64,000 nucleotides of DNA from Bacteroides sp. 519 (lineage in GTDB: Bacteria > Bacteroidota > Bacteroidia > Bacteroidales > Bacteroidaceae), in NCBI RefSeq assembly GCF_010500955.1, contig NZ_QVMJ01000021.1, positions 1-64,000 of the forward strand, read 5' to 3'. The notes beneath the pieces were generated by a model, which made no database searches, was not told where the DNA came from, and worked only from the letters and a program-made list of their open reading frames with translations. Positions 55,172 through 63,933 of this stretch are shown one piece after another. How positions within the stretch are numbered: the stretch's first letter is position 1; the number at the start of each line of letters is the position of its first letter. The position numbers were made by a program, and so were the translations under genes.

Positions 55172-55978
55172 TCATTTCTTCTTACTAAAGAACTTCTCAA
55201 AGAATAGAATCTGATAATCTACTGCATTCTTCCAATAAGGACCATCGTGGTCTCCCGGGCGAACAATAAAGTCGTGCTGAATTTTATATTTCAATAATTT
55301 CTTATGAAAGTCATTGTTAACTTCAAAGAAGAAGTCGGCATAACCACAGTCAATAATAATGGCCAGATCACCATCGTTTATGTTATCTATCTGATTAATG
55401 ACTGTATGTGCGTCCCATATTTCCCTGTTTTCGGATTCCTTTCCTAATTGTTTAGACATTTCCCAGTTGTTGGGGAATGGTCGAATATCAAGACCTCCAC
55501 TCATACTGCCAACAGCACCAAACACATTTTTGTTACGTAAGGATAGCCACATGGCACCATGCCCTCCCATGCTAAGTCCGGCAATGGCTCTTTTGCTACG
55601 ATCTGCAATTGTGGGATAATTGGCATCTATATAACTTATCAGTTCTTTGGCTACAAATGTTTCGTAACGGTATGAAGAGTTTTTGGGGCTATCCCAATAC
55701 CAACTGTTTTTGCCATCGGGACAAACAAATATAATACCTTTTTCATCGGCTATTTTCTTCAATTCCGGTTTTAAACCTATCCATGATTTAGCATTGCCGC
55801 CATAACCGTGCAGCAAATAAATAACCGGATAAGTTCCTTTTTTATCGGGAACAACAGTTACTACCTGTATATCTTTATTCATAGAGGTGCTTCTAACCAA
55901 TATGGTATCTACTTTCGAGGCATTGGCTACTATGGCCAACAGAAGTACAAACGATAATATAAATGTTTTCTTTTTCAT
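55172..55978 (-). CDS. Secreted esterase (esterase D/antigen 85-like alpha/beta hydrolase)
   Basis: The 268-residue protein has a signal peptide (1-20) and a PF00756-type esterase fold: the oxyanion region LLHGYGGNAKSW, the nucleophile Ser in AGLSMGGHGAM, Asp around IIDCGYADFFFE and the His in RPGDHDGPYW. Such enzymes remove acetyl or feruloyl groups from glycans or hydrolyse small esters. Its start overlaps the stop of the preceding gene by four bases (ATGA). Confidence 0.9.
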   Translation of the reverse strand: MKKKTFILSFVLLLAIVANASKVDTILVRSTSMNKDIQVVTVVPDKKGTYPVIYLLHGYGGNAKSWIGLKPELKKIADEKGIIFVCPDGKNSWYWDSPKNSSYRYETFVAKELISYIDANYPTIADRSKRAIAGLSMGGHGAMWLSLRNKNVFGAVGSMSGGLDIRPFPNNWEMSKQLGKESENREIWDAHTVINQIDNINDGDLAIIIDCGYADFFFEVNNDFHKKLLKYKIQHDFIVRPGDHDGPYWKNAVDYQILFFEKFFSKKK

Positions 55979-56310
55979 GATTTGGATAATAATGATTTAA
56001 TATGTTGGTTAGTCTTTACTTTGATATAACGATGAGGGTTTTTAATATCAAAATACAATGTACTAAACAAGATATTATATGAGTGATATTGTGGTTCTAA
56101 AGGGATAATAGAGTTAATCCAGACATTTTTTATTCTAGTTTTTGGAAATATAAGGAAAAGCTTATTAATATCTTGAATATCCAGATGAAGTAATACTTTT
56201 TCTATAAGCAGTTCGTCTGATATTTCAGAAAGCTTTGGTTTTTCAAAAGACCATAAAGCATGGTTCTTTTTCAAACTATCAAATAATTCTCTTTTTATAT
56301 CTCTTTTCAT
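55975..56310 (-). CDS. Small DUF6922-like protein coupled to an esterase gene
   Basis: The 111-residue protein (MKRDIKRELFDSLKKNHALWSF...) shares a general pattern with DUF6922: a Leu-Trp near the start, ELLIEKVLLHLDIQDINKLF and a Trp-Ile block. No nucleotidyltransferase toxin follows; the next gene is a secreted esterase with a four-base overlap. It may be an orphan antitoxin. An upstream alternative start would add 15 residues. The assignment is tentative. Confidence 0.6.
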   Translation of the reverse strand: MKRDIKRELFDSLKKNHALWSFEKPKLSEISDELLIEKVLLHLDIQDINKLFLIFPKTRIKNVWINSIIPLEPQYHSYNILFSTLYFDIKNPHRYIKVKTNQHIKSLLSKS

Positions 56311-56355
56311 ACTCAAAATTACATCCTTTTTTCTAATTGACAAATTAATAAACAC

Positions 56356-56408
56356 GAAAGCGCGAAGACATAAAGGAAAAACCAGTCCCTTTGTGCCTTC
56401 GCGCTTTC
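56356..56408. repeat. Inverted repeat of GCGAAGACAYAAAGG words
   Basis: Arms 56356-56377 and 56387-56408 pair at about 18-20 of 22 positions (GAAAGCGCGAAG with CTTCGCGCTTTC). A nine-base loop joins them. It sits between the Zn peptidase and the DUF6922-like gene on the same strand. Confidence 0.8.
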
Positions 56409-56431
56409 ATTTCTTTGCTTTTGTATCTTTA

Positions 56432-57112
56432 TCAATCTCTTCTTCCCATAAAAATCATAATATAGTAAATTAGTGTAGCCAATGAACCCAAAGCAGCCAC
56501 TACATACGTGTACGCAGCAGAGCGCAAAGCATCTTCGGCCTGTGCATGATTGCGCGAATCTGATATGCCTGCACCATTTAGCCATACCAATGCCCTTTTA
56601 CTTGCATTTATTTCAACCGGCAAGGTTATGAAACTGAATAGGGTTGTTGATGCATACAGAATGATACCAACTAAAAGCAATTGGGGAAATGACTCAAGAA
56701 AAATAATTCCGGCCAACAACACCCAACTCATATATTGCGACGCATACGAAACAAAAGGTACCAATGCACTACGCATCTTTAAAGGCGCATAAGCCCGAGC
56801 ATGCTGAACTGCATGACCGCACTCGTGTGCTGCTACTGCCGCTGCCATAATACTATTGCTGTTGTACACGCCATCACTGAGGTTTACAGTTTTGTTCTGC
56901 GGATTATAATGGTCGGTTAATTGGCCAGAGGTACTAATTACCTGAACATCATAGATTCCATTATCGCGTAGCATTTTCATAGCCACATCACGCCCCGTCA
57001 TTCCATTTGAAACAGGTACTTTAGAATACTTTTTAAATTTATTCTGTAAATTGAGCTGCACCAGAAAGCTAGCTACTGCAATTCCAATAAAGATGATCCA
57101 TACACTTGTCAT
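56432..57112 (-). CDS. Membrane zinc metallopeptidase (YugP type)
   Basis: The 226-residue protein has an N-terminal membrane helix (1-20), a metallopeptidase core with the zinc motif AAHECGHAVQHA (about residues 110-121), and two or three further helices. This is the neutral zinc metallopeptidase family PF04298, of unknown substrate. The ATG at 57110-57112 (MTSVWIIFIGI) gives the family N-terminus; an upstream in-frame extension would run into the inverted repeat. Confidence 0.9.
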   Translation of the reverse strand: MTSVWIIFIGIAVASFLVQLNLQNKFKKYSKVPVSNGMTGRDVAMKMLRDNGIYDVQVISTSGQLTDHYNPQNKTVNLSDGVYNSNSIMAAAVAAHECGHAVQHARAYAPLKMRSALVPFVSYASQYMSWVLLAGIIFLESFPQLLLVGIILYASTTLFSFITLPVEINASKRALVWLNGAGISDSRNHAQAEDALRSAAYTYVVAALGSLATLIYYIMIFMGRRD

Positions 57113-57166
57113 ACTCTTTAGTTTTATAGTTATACAAATTAAGCATGCAAATTGTTTGCCAAAAAT

Positions 57167-57267
57167 AAAGTGAGGTAAAGGAGATAAAGGAAATAAAGGA
57201 GATAAAGTTTCCATGCGGCATCGTTACTTTATCTCCTTTACCTACTCTACCTCCTTTACCTCACTTT
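57167..57267. repeat. Inverted repeat of GGAGATAAA words with shared loop core (element 5)
   Basis: Arms 57167-57208 and 57226-57267 match at 37 of 42 positions, made of GGAGATAAA 9-mers. The loop is TTCCATGCGGCATCGTT, with ATGCGGCAT at 57213-57221. It lies between purA and the Zn peptidase gene, on the same strand. Confidence 0.93.
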
Positions 57268-57281
57268 ACCTCCTCCTTCTA

Positions 57282-58541
57282 CTAACGTTCTATTGTCTGT
57301 GCTCTGTCAGGTCCGATAGATACAATGGTGATTGGGGTTCCCAGTTGCTCTTCCAGGAAAGAAAGATACGCATTGAACTCTTCGGGGAATTCATTTTCGC
57401 TTCTCATAGAAGTCATATCTGTTTTCCATCCGTCCAGTTCTACATATACGGGTTCTATACCTTCGGTAATATCGTAAGGGAAATAATCTATTTCTTCACC
57501 GTTTACTTTGTAAGCCACACATGCTTTGATGGTATCGAAGGTATCCAACACATCGCTTTTCATCATTATCAGTTTGGTTGCTCCATTCAGCATGATAGCA
57601 TATCTAAGGGCAACAAGATCAATCCAACCGCAGCGACGTTTGCGTCCTGTTACCGATCCGAACTCATGGCCGAGGGTACAAATCTTGTCACCTGTTTCAT
57701 CGAACAATTCGGTAGGGAAAGGTCCGGCACCTACACGGGTACAGTATGCTTTAAAAATACCATATACATCACCAATTTTGTTTGGGGCTACACCAAGTCC
57801 GGTACAAGCTCCTGCACATATCGTATTCGAAGATGTTACAAAAGGATAAGAACCGAAATCAATATCCAACATGGTTCCTTGTGCGCCTTCGCAAAGTACC
57901 TTTTTATCGTTAACAAGCAGGTTGTTAATTTCGTGCTCACTGTCTACCAATGTAAACTGTTTGAGGAATTCAACTGCGGCAAGCCATTCTTTTTCCAGTT
58001 CGGTTAAATCATATTGGTAATTCAATGATTTAAGAATCTCTTCATGACGGGCTTTGGTTTGCGCATATTTCTCTTCGAAATTATGAAGAATATCTCCTAC
58101 CCTCAATCCGTTACGGCTCACCTTGTCTGTATAAGTAGGCCCAATACCTTTACCTGTGGTTCCTACCTTGGCATCGCCTTTGGCTGCTTCGTAAGCTGCA
58201 TCGAGTATACGGTGAGTAGGTAAAATGAGGTGTGCTTTTTTCGAGATATGGAGTCTTTCTTTCAGGTTATGGCCGGATGCTTCCAGTGCTTCGGCTTCGG
58301 CTTTAAACAAAGCAGGATCCAAAACTACTCCATTACCAATGATATTTACTTTATCTCCCTGGAAGATTCCTGATGGAATAGAACGAAGCACATATTTTTG
58401 TCCTTCAAATTCAAGGGTGTGGCCTGCATTGGGGCCTCCTTGAAAACGTGCTATCACATCGTATCGTGGAGTAAGCACATCTACAACTTTGCCCTTACCT
58501 TCGTCTCCCCATTGCAATCCTAATAGAACATCAACTTTCAT
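57282..58541 (-). CDS. purA: Adenylosuccinate synthetase
   Basis: The 419-residue enzyme joins IMP and aspartate with GTP hydrolysis in AMP synthesis. It has the N-terminal [16 protein letters not shown] with the P-loop and catalytic Asp, the GGPNAGHT loop, [15 protein letters not shown] and the C-terminal [14 protein letters not shown]. Length is normal. Its start overlaps the end of the Fur-family gene by 11 bases. Confidence 0.97.
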   Translation of the reverse strand: MKVDVLLGLQWGDEGKGKVVDVLTPRYDVIARFQGGPNAGHTLEFEGQKYVLRSIPSGIFQGDKVNIIGNGVVLDPALFKAEAEALEASGHNLKERLHISKKAHLILPTHRILDAAYEAAKGDAKVGTTGKGIGPTYTDKVSRNGLRVGDILHNFEEKYAQTKARHEEILKSLNYQYDLTELEKEWLAAVEFLKQFTLVDSEHEINNLLVNDKKVLCEGAQGTMLDIDFGSYPFVTSSNTICAGACTGLGVAPNKIGDVYGIFKAYCTRVGAGPFPTELFDETGDKICTLGHEFGSVTGRKRRCGWIDLVALRYAIMLNGATKLIMMKSDVLDTFDTIKACVAYKVNGEEIDYFPYDITEGIEPVYVELDGWKTDMTSMRSENEFPEEFNAYLSFLEEQLGTPITIVSIGPDRAQTIER

Positions 58542-59019
58542 CTTTCTTTTTATTTTTTAATTGTTTTCTTTTGTTCTTTCTGGCACAATTGCTGCACATT
58601 CCGTAAATATACAGGGAATAATGCGACAATTGAAAGCGTTTTAGTTTTGTTGTTTCAATAACATTCTGCAATGCATCATTCTGAAACTCCGTAACTTTCC
58701 CACATTGCATACATATTTGATGATGGTGTGTATCTCTGTTATATGATTTTTCGTATTGGGAAGAGTTAGAGAACTGGTGCTTGATTACCAGTTTAGCATT
58801 GATCAGTAAAATTATAGTGTTGTATAGTGTTGCTCTGCTCACCCTGAATTTATCGTGATTCATCATGCGTGAGTAAAGCATGTCAATATCGAAATGGCCG
58901 TCGATAGAGTAGATTGTATCAAGTATAGCATAGCGCTCGGGAGTCTTTCGATGCCCGTTTGCTTTGAGATATTCGGTGAATATCTGCTTTACTGTTTCTT
59001 TCACATTCTGCGTTTCCAT
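58531..59019 (-). CDS. Fur family transcriptional regulator
   Basis: The 162-residue regulator has the winged helix ([41 protein letters not shown]) and the metal-binding dimer half ([16 protein letters not shown], then MCSNCARKN, giving two CxxC zinc pairs). It could be Fur or PerR; I cannot tell which from sequence. It is first in an operon with purA, overlapping by 11 bases. The C-terminal tail is Lys-rich. Confidence 0.92.
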   Translation of the reverse strand: METQNVKETVKQIFTEYLKANGHRKTPERYAILDTIYSIDGHFDIDMLYSRMMNHDKFRVSRATLYNTIILLINAKLVIKHQFSNSSQYEKSYNRDTHHHQICMQCGKVTEFQNDALQNVIETTKLKRFQLSHYSLYIYGMCSNCARKNKRKQLKNKKKDES

Positions 59020-59041
59020 CGCGTTTGTTTATTACGGCCAA

Positions 59042-59070
59042 CAAAGTTAAGCTTTTTTGTGGAAACACAA
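59042..59070 (-). promoter_or_regulatory. Promoter for the fur-purA operon
   Basis: On the minus strand TAACTTTG (59042-59049) has TTG (59068-59070) 18 bases upstream, 22 bases before the Fur start. Confidence 0.5.
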
Positions 59071-59076
59071 GATGAG

Positions 59077-59152
59077 AAACGCAGATTAACGCAGATTTTC
59101 GCAGATTATGTTTTAATTATTAATCTGTGTCAATCTGCGTTAATCTGCGTTT
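59077..59152. repeat. Inverted repeat of CGCAGATTAA words
   Basis: Arms 59077-59108 and 59121-59152 pair at about 28 of 32 positions; the unit is AACGCAGATT (10-mer). The short loop is AT-rich and lacks the shared core. It lies between the AlkD-like and Fur-family genes. Confidence 0.88.
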
Positions 59153-59159
59153 TAAGATA

Positions 59160-59813
59160 TTAATCAACTACCTCTTTTACAGCATTGTAAAGTAATTGCT
59201 CCGATTCGGAAGAAGAATCCGCATAGCCCTCTACCAGCCGACAAGCGGCAAAAGCATTTTCTTCGCTATGTTCCATAAACCGACGCATTGCAGTAAGGGC
59301 AGCATTGCGTACATGATATGAACCTGATAAAATGGCAGTAATGGTTTGATCAAGAAATTCGCCTGCCGCACGCTCGTCCATATCGCCTTTTTTCATTAAT
59401 AAACGGGCAATGGTAAGGAAACCACATACCTGAATGTATTCGCGTTCGTCGGCAATCCACTGGAAAGATTTGGCTGGAGCATAAGGCAGGTGTTGGAAGA
59501 GGGTCATACTGGTAATCTCGGCTATTTCGATGTTTTGGATATCTTCAGCCCAGATATCTGCTATTTCGGGATAGAAAGTATCTACCGGTTGTAGCAAGCC
59601 TGCCAGTATTTTGCATTCGCGGATATTTTCTTTCCACAATGCTTGCGCCAGTTGATGATCTTTTTCATAACCGGCAGCTATTTCTTTAATGCGGGGAAGC
59701 TCAACTCCGAAATTCAATTTGTAGTTAAGCCCTTTTTCGCGCATGCTTTGAGACACAACTCCATTCATAAATAAGCGGAGTTGTGCCTTTATGTTTTTAA
59801 TCTGTTCGTTCAT
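59160..59813 (-). CDS. AlkD-like DNA alkylation repair family protein
   Basis: The 217-residue all-helical protein fits the DNA_alkylation HEAT-like family (PF08713). AlkD homologues remove bulky N3/N7-alkylated bases without base flipping. I do not see the full set of catalytic aromatic and Asp residues of AlkD with confidence (candidates lie in WKENIRECK and FQWIADEREY), so it may be a structural relative only. Its -7 box lies in the loop of the upstream inverted repeat. Confidence 0.72.
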   Translation of the reverse strand: MNEQIKNIKAQLRLFMNGVVSQSMREKGLNYKLNFGVELPRIKEIAAGYEKDHQLAQALWKENIRECKILAGLLQPVDTFYPEIADIWAEDIQNIEIAEITSMTLFQHLPYAPAKSFQWIADEREYIQVCGFLTIARLLMKKGDMDERAAGEFLDQTITAILSGSYHVRNAALTAMRRFMEHSEENAFAACRLVEGYADSSSESEQLLYNAVKEVVD

Positions 59814-59959
59814 ATGAGTATGAGTTATGAGTTATGAGTTATGAGTATTGAGTTATGAGTATTGAGCTACAAAGTTAACAAATAAACCTGTAATTCATTA
59901 CTCAATACTCATTACTCACAACTCATTACTCACAACTCATTACTCACAACTCAATACTC
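59814..59959. repeat. Inverted repeat of ATGAGTT words enclosing a promoter box
   Basis: The left side (59814-59866) is ATGAGTT/ATGAGTA/TTGAGTT 7-mers; the right side (59896-59959) is CTCATTA/CTCACAA words. The 29-base loop contains a minus-strand -7 box (59870-59877). The right side provides the last codons and TGA stop of the DPP III gene. Confidence 0.92.
59870..59877 (-). promoter_or_regulatory. -7 promoter box for the AlkD-like gene, within a hairpin loop
   Basis: TAACTTTG on the minus strand, in the loop of the ATGAGTT inverted repeat, 56 bases before the start codon; the left arm would form the mRNA leader. Confidence 0.45.
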
Positions 59960-61984
59960 TTTGCTGTATCGTAACATCTGTTCGGTGTACCCTTCGGTAT
60001 AGGTAACTTTTACATCGGTTATTTTTCCATCAGCATTGGTTACAGCTTCATATACCGGATTAACAAAACCTTTGTATGGAGATAGGTTTAATTTTTTGTA
60101 TCGTTCAAGCACTTCATTGTGCAATGCCGGATCTACTTTCACTGCATATTGTTCTACAATATCACGAGCGGCTTCAAAATCTCCAGTCGACTTAATCTTC
60201 TGGATTATTCTCAATAAATCACCAAACAGGGTACGTAGTTTTTGGTAATCGTTAATAACCACATAAGTTTTATTGTTTTTCTTTACTAACTCAACAACTT
60301 TGTCGGCTGCACCTTTTTCGTATACCCAACGGGCAATTAGCTGACGGTTACGCATGTGCGATTCTTCAATATTGTTACCCGGCTCAATACGTACCAGTTG
60401 AGTCATTAAGCCATTCATCAAGTACGAATAATATTCTGATTTATAGGCATCCATATTTGGAGTTAATCCCAACTCAACCAACTTAGGATCGGCCACATAA
60501 TATAAACCAAATAAATCGGCACGGGTTTCTTCAATGGTCGATCCATAAGCTCTCAAAGCATCTGGATCAACTCCGGGAAGTAGTTTCCCCGATCCATGTC
60601 CCAGACATTCGTGCAGGTCGGTATGCAGGTTTCCGGTAAGATCACCATATTTTTCCAGCAGTTCTTTTTCAGTATCGCTGTAAACAAACTCTTCGTTGAA
60701 TCCGTTTCCGTGGGCGGCTTTATTGTAGGCATCGGTAATATTGCCAATGGTTACAGATTTAGAACCATGTACGCTTCTAATCCAGTTTGAGTTAGGAAGA
60801 TTGATACCAATGGCTGTTGCCGGATAAAGATCGCCTGCCAAAATAGCAGCTGTAATAACTTTGGCCGAAACCCCTTTTACTTCTTCCTTTTTAAATTGCT
60901 TATCGGCCGGCGAGTGATCTTCGAACCATTGTGCATTATTGCTGATAAGTTCGGTGCGGCGGGTAGCTTCAAGATCTTTGAAGTTTACCAACGATTCCCA
61001 ACTGGCTTTCATCCCCAACGGATCGCCATAACTTTCAATAAATCCGTTAACAAAATCAATTCTTGAGTCCAGGTCTTTTACCCATAGAATAGAGTAGTCA
61101 TCAAATGTTTTAAGATCGCCTGTTTGATAAAACTCTATCAGTTTACTAATAACAGCTTTCTGGCTATTGTTTTCGGCCACGGTTTCGGCTTTCTGCAACC
61201 ACGAAATAATCTTTTTAATAGTTGGCCCGTATAGTCCATCGGCTCTCCATACCTGCTCATATATTTTAGATCCTTCTTTTACCAAACGGCTGTTTAGTCC
61301 GTAAGATACCGGGGTGGCGTTTGTGGTATCTTTCATGGCTAAATAAAACTCTTCGGCTTCAGTTTGGGTTACCCCATCGTAATAATTACATGCCGAGGTT
61401 TTTACCAAATCTTCTCCATCTGCCTGGTTTACCCGTTTAGGCATTACGGTTGGGTCAAAAATCACCGGAAAAATAAGATCGCAAAACTGTTCAGTAGTTT
61501 GTCCTTCCAACAAGGGTAACTCCGATTGGTCGGCCTTTCGGATTTCTTCTCTTAAAAACTCTTCCGAGAAACCGGGAACAAATTTATCCATTCCGTAGTG
61601 ATGATGAATGCCACTCGAAAACCATACACGTTTCAGATACGTGGTTAGTGCCACAAAGTCGGCATTGTTTTTATCACCTTTATAGTTAGTATATACGGTT
61701 TCCAGCAATTTTCTTATTGCCAGATTGTATTTGCCGTTTTGATCGAAAAGAATATCTCTTCCTTGTAATGCTGCCTCGGTAAGATAGTATATTAATTCTT
61801 TTTGTTGAAGAGTCAATTCTTCAAAGCCGGGTACTTTATAACGCAATATCTGTAAATCGGCAAACTGTTCTACAGTGTAGCTAAATTCATTATTCATTTC
61901 CTGAGTCTCTTTATTATTACAACCAATTAAGCCGGAAAACGCTGTTACTCCGGCTATTAATTTAACGAATAAATGCTTGTTCAT
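59951..61984 (-). CDS. Dipeptidyl-peptidase III family lipoprotein (M49)
   Basis: The 677-residue zinc exopeptidase removes dipeptides from the N-terminus of short peptides. The M49 zinc motifs are HECLGHGSG (about residue 450) and EETRADLFGLYY. A lipoprotein signal ending LIGC (Cys near 23) places it outside the cytoplasm. I chose the ATG at 61982-61984 (MNKHLFVK), which begins the signal peptide. The final Glu-Tyr codons and TGA lie in a word-repeat arm. An AraC-type regulator gene lies 98 bases upstream on the same strand. Confidence 0.93.
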   Translation of the reverse strand: MNKHLFVKLIAGVTAFSGLIGCNNKETQEMNNEFSYTVEQFADLQILRYKVPGFEELTLQQKELIYYLTEAALQGRDILFDQNGKYNLAIRKLLETVYTNYKGDKNNADFVALTTYLKRVWFSSGIHHHYGMDKFVPGFSEEFLREEIRKADQSELPLLEGQTTEQFCDLIFPVIFDPTVMPKRVNQADGEDLVKTSACNYYDGVTQTEAEEFYLAMKDTTNATPVSYGLNSRLVKEGSKIYEQVWRADGLYGPTIKKIISWLQKAETVAENNSQKAVISKLIEFYQTGDLKTFDDYSILWVKDLDSRIDFVNGFIESYGDPLGMKASWESLVNFKDLEATRRTELISNNAQWFEDHSPADKQFKKEEVKGVSAKVITAAILAGDLYPATAIGINLPNSNWIRSVHGSKSVTIGNITDAYNKAAHGNGFNEEFVYSDTEKELLEKYGDLTGNLHTDLHECLGHGSGKLLPGVDPDALRAYGSTIEETRADLFGLYYVADPKLVELGLTPNMDAYKSEYYSYLMNGLMTQLVRIEPGNNIEESHMRNRQLIARWVYEKGAADKVVELVKKNNKTYVVINDYQKLRTLFGDLLRIIQKIKSTGDFEAARDIVEQYAVKVDPALHNEVLERYKKLNLSPYKGFVNPVYEAVTNADGKITDVKVTYTEGYTEQMLRYSKEY

Positions 61985-62082
61985 GCTTTTTTGTTTTCGG
62001 GATGGAGTATAAAAAGAAAAAGGAAATACTATGAAATTCCTTTCGCAGTAGTTCCTTTTCACTGTCTCGAATTGTGCAATTC

Positions 62083-62541
62083 TTATTTCTTGCTTGCGTG
62101 TTTTTTACGATATCCGTTAGGAGTTTCGCCTACATTTTTGTAGAAAGCAGCATAGAAAGACTGGCGGTTGGCAAATCCAACCATTGCACTAATTTCTTCT
62201 ACATTTTTATCAGCATATCTCTTATCTGTTAATAAATGCAGAGCATCCTTAACTCTGTATTCGTTTAACAGGCACGAGTAGTTCATTCCAAAACGTGAAT
62301 TTACTACTGCCGATAAATAACGTGTGTTGGTTTTGAGCTCCTTTGCTAAATCTTTAGCAGAATAGTTGGGGTCTCTGTACTTCTTTTCAACAACTACAAT
62401 GTTCAAGATTTTGTCGTACAATTCGTCTGCCAATTCTGGTCTGATTAAAGATCTGTAAGCAGCTTTTTTCTCCTTCTTCTCCCTTAAATTGTAAGGGCGT
62501 TTTTTTGGAGCATCCTGGTTTTTGTTTTCTAAATCACTCAT
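62083..62541 (-). CDS. AraC-type helix-turn-helix regulator
   Basis: The 152-residue protein consists of a Lys-rich N-terminus and an AraC DNA-binding domain (about 60-150) with two HTH units (YSAKDLAKELKTNTRYLSAVVNSRFG; NVEEISAMVGFANRQSFYAAFYKNVGETPNGYR). There is no ligand-binding domain. It lies upstream of the DPP III gene on the same strand; whether it controls that gene is open. Confidence 0.9.
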   Translation of the reverse strand: MSDLENKNQDAPKKRPYNLREKKEKKAAYRSLIRPELADELYDKILNIVVVEKKYRDPNYSAKDLAKELKTNTRYLSAVVNSRFGMNYSCLLNEYRVKDALHLLTDKRYADKNVEEISAMVGFANRQSFYAAFYKNVGETPNGYRKKHASKK

Positions 62542-62694
62542 TGAATAATTAACTGGTTAGTATAAAATAATACTCGTAAATACTCTGTTTCTTTTATGAA
62601 TTATTTAATGATACAAACTTCGTGTATTTTTTTTTAATGTGCAACTTTTTGGTGTGTTTTTTTTCTTAACGATCGATAAAAAAAACTTTGAACA

Positions 62695-62790
62695 ATGAAC
62701 AAAACAATAATTGAAGCGTTTTATTGGGTTATTCCAAAAACATTGTTACATCTTGCAGGTGCTATTATCTTCCTCTTAAATGCCTTATAA
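62695..62790 (+). CDS. Putative 31-residue membrane peptide
   Basis: The frame reads MNKTIIEAFYWVIPKTLLHL then AGAIIFLLNAL, a polar start followed by a continuous hydrophobic segment long enough to cross a membrane once. There is no clear Shine-Dalgarno sequence, and a TTTG ten bases upstream is not a full -7 box. It is the only frame I can see in the 423-base gap 62542-62964. Confidence 0.4.
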   Translation: MNKTIIEAFYWVIPKTLLHLAGAIIFLLNAL

Positions 62791-62964
62791 CAGGATAAAC
62801 AGTTAAGACGAACGAGGTTAAAATAATCTTTTGAAGACTAATGTGTTAGGGGTAACTTCGCTTATTTTTATATCTATATTTTAGTTGAGCCGAAGCCTGT
62901 TTTAATAATAAGCGGGCATTTAATCGTACACACAGGTAAGGCAAATTTATCCTTTAGCTATTCG

Positions 62965-63798
62965 TTAACGACATTTCTGTAGTTGTTCGCTTAATTCTGA
63001 TTTTGGAATACCTAAAGAAATTGCCCGTTCAAAATCTTGTTTCGCTAATTTCTTTTTGTTTTGATGAAGATATAATTCGCCACGGTAGATGTATGCATCG
63101 GGCGATTCGGGATTTATACGGATGGCTTCTTCTAAATCAATCAAAGCTACATCTAATAGTTCCATGTCTATTTCAATTCCGGCCTTCATCATATATAAGG
63201 TAGCATCTTGAGGAAATTCAATTAGCATTCTATTTAATATATCGAGTGCCTCGGTGTACTTTTTTTCTTTTTGATTGAGCGATACCAACCCCAATCTTCC
63301 TGAATAATGAAGAGGGGCTTCTTTTAATAAACGGTCGTAATCTAAACGGGCAGCATTAAAATCTCTGCGTGTAATGTAGATATAAGCACGCATAAGTAGG
63401 GCTTCGACATTTGTTTTTTCCAGGTCGAGCACCTGGCAGTAGTCAATGTATGCTTTGTTGTTTTTTCCCAACTCCATATTTACTGTAGCACGGTTTAGTA
63501 ATATAGGTATGGTGAAGGGGGCAATATTTAAAGCATAAGTAAATGATTCTTCGGCAGCTTCGTATTTACCCATTCGCTGCTGAATGATTCCGATATTAGA
63601 AAAAAGCATTGCATTGTGCGGGTCGGTTGGCCGAAGCTTCATGGCTTCCCTAAATGCTTCTTCGGCTTGTAAAAGGCTATCTTTTTCCATTAAATCTATG
63701 CCGCGTTCCGATAGTTCCTGATAGGTTTGTGCAAAAACCGACAACGATAATGATGCAACTGCCAACAATGTAAATACCAGTTTTTTTATTGATTGCAT
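62965..63798 (-). CDS. Secreted TPR repeat protein
   Basis: The 277-residue protein has a signal peptide (1-23, ending VFAQ) and about seven tetratricopeptide repeats across residues 30-270 (for example AEEAFREAMKLRPTDPHNAM, ALIDLEEAIRINPESPDAYIYRGELYL). It is probably a periplasmic scaffold for protein-protein contacts; no enzymatic domain. It has its own -7 box and no operon partner in the window. Confidence 0.9.
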   Translation of the reverse strand: MQSIKKLVFTLLAVASLSLSVFAQTYQELSERGIDLMEKDSLLQAEEAFREAMKLRPTDPHNAMLFSNIGIIQQRMGKYEAAEESFTYALNIAPFTIPILLNRATVNMELGKNNKAYIDYCQVLDLEKTNVEALLMRAYIYITRRDFNAARLDYDRLLKEAPLHYSGRLGLVSLNQKEKKYTEALDILNRMLIEFPQDATLYMMKAGIEIDMELLDVALIDLEEAIRINPESPDAYIYRGELYLHQNKKKLAKQDFERAISLGIPKSELSEQLQKCR

Positions 63799-63822
63799 GG
63801 TTTGTAAATATTATAATTGCGG

Positions 63823-63830
63823 CAAATATA
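63823..63830 (-). promoter_or_regulatory. -7 promoter box for the TPR gene
   Basis: TATATTTG on the minus strand, 24 bases before the start codon. Confidence 0.5.
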
Positions 63831-63933
63831 GAAAAAATGCGTATTTAAACTAGCACAATGCCATTATATTTGTATTAATATAGAAGTTTTTTTGCATTTT
63901 ATCTATCATTAATCATCTGTTACAGTAGTATAG

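Noticed and set aside
57213-58007. Plus-strand 264-codon open frame across purA
   Set aside because: It is antisense to purA, has an implausible Phe/Tyr/Cys-rich composition and overlaps the inverted repeat; a frame shadow.
101-59959. All long inverted repeats as ordinary rho-independent terminators
   Set aside because: Several lack a U-run, one lies between divergent genes, one encloses a promoter, and the shared loop core is not explained by termination. Termination may still be a side effect at convergent junctions.
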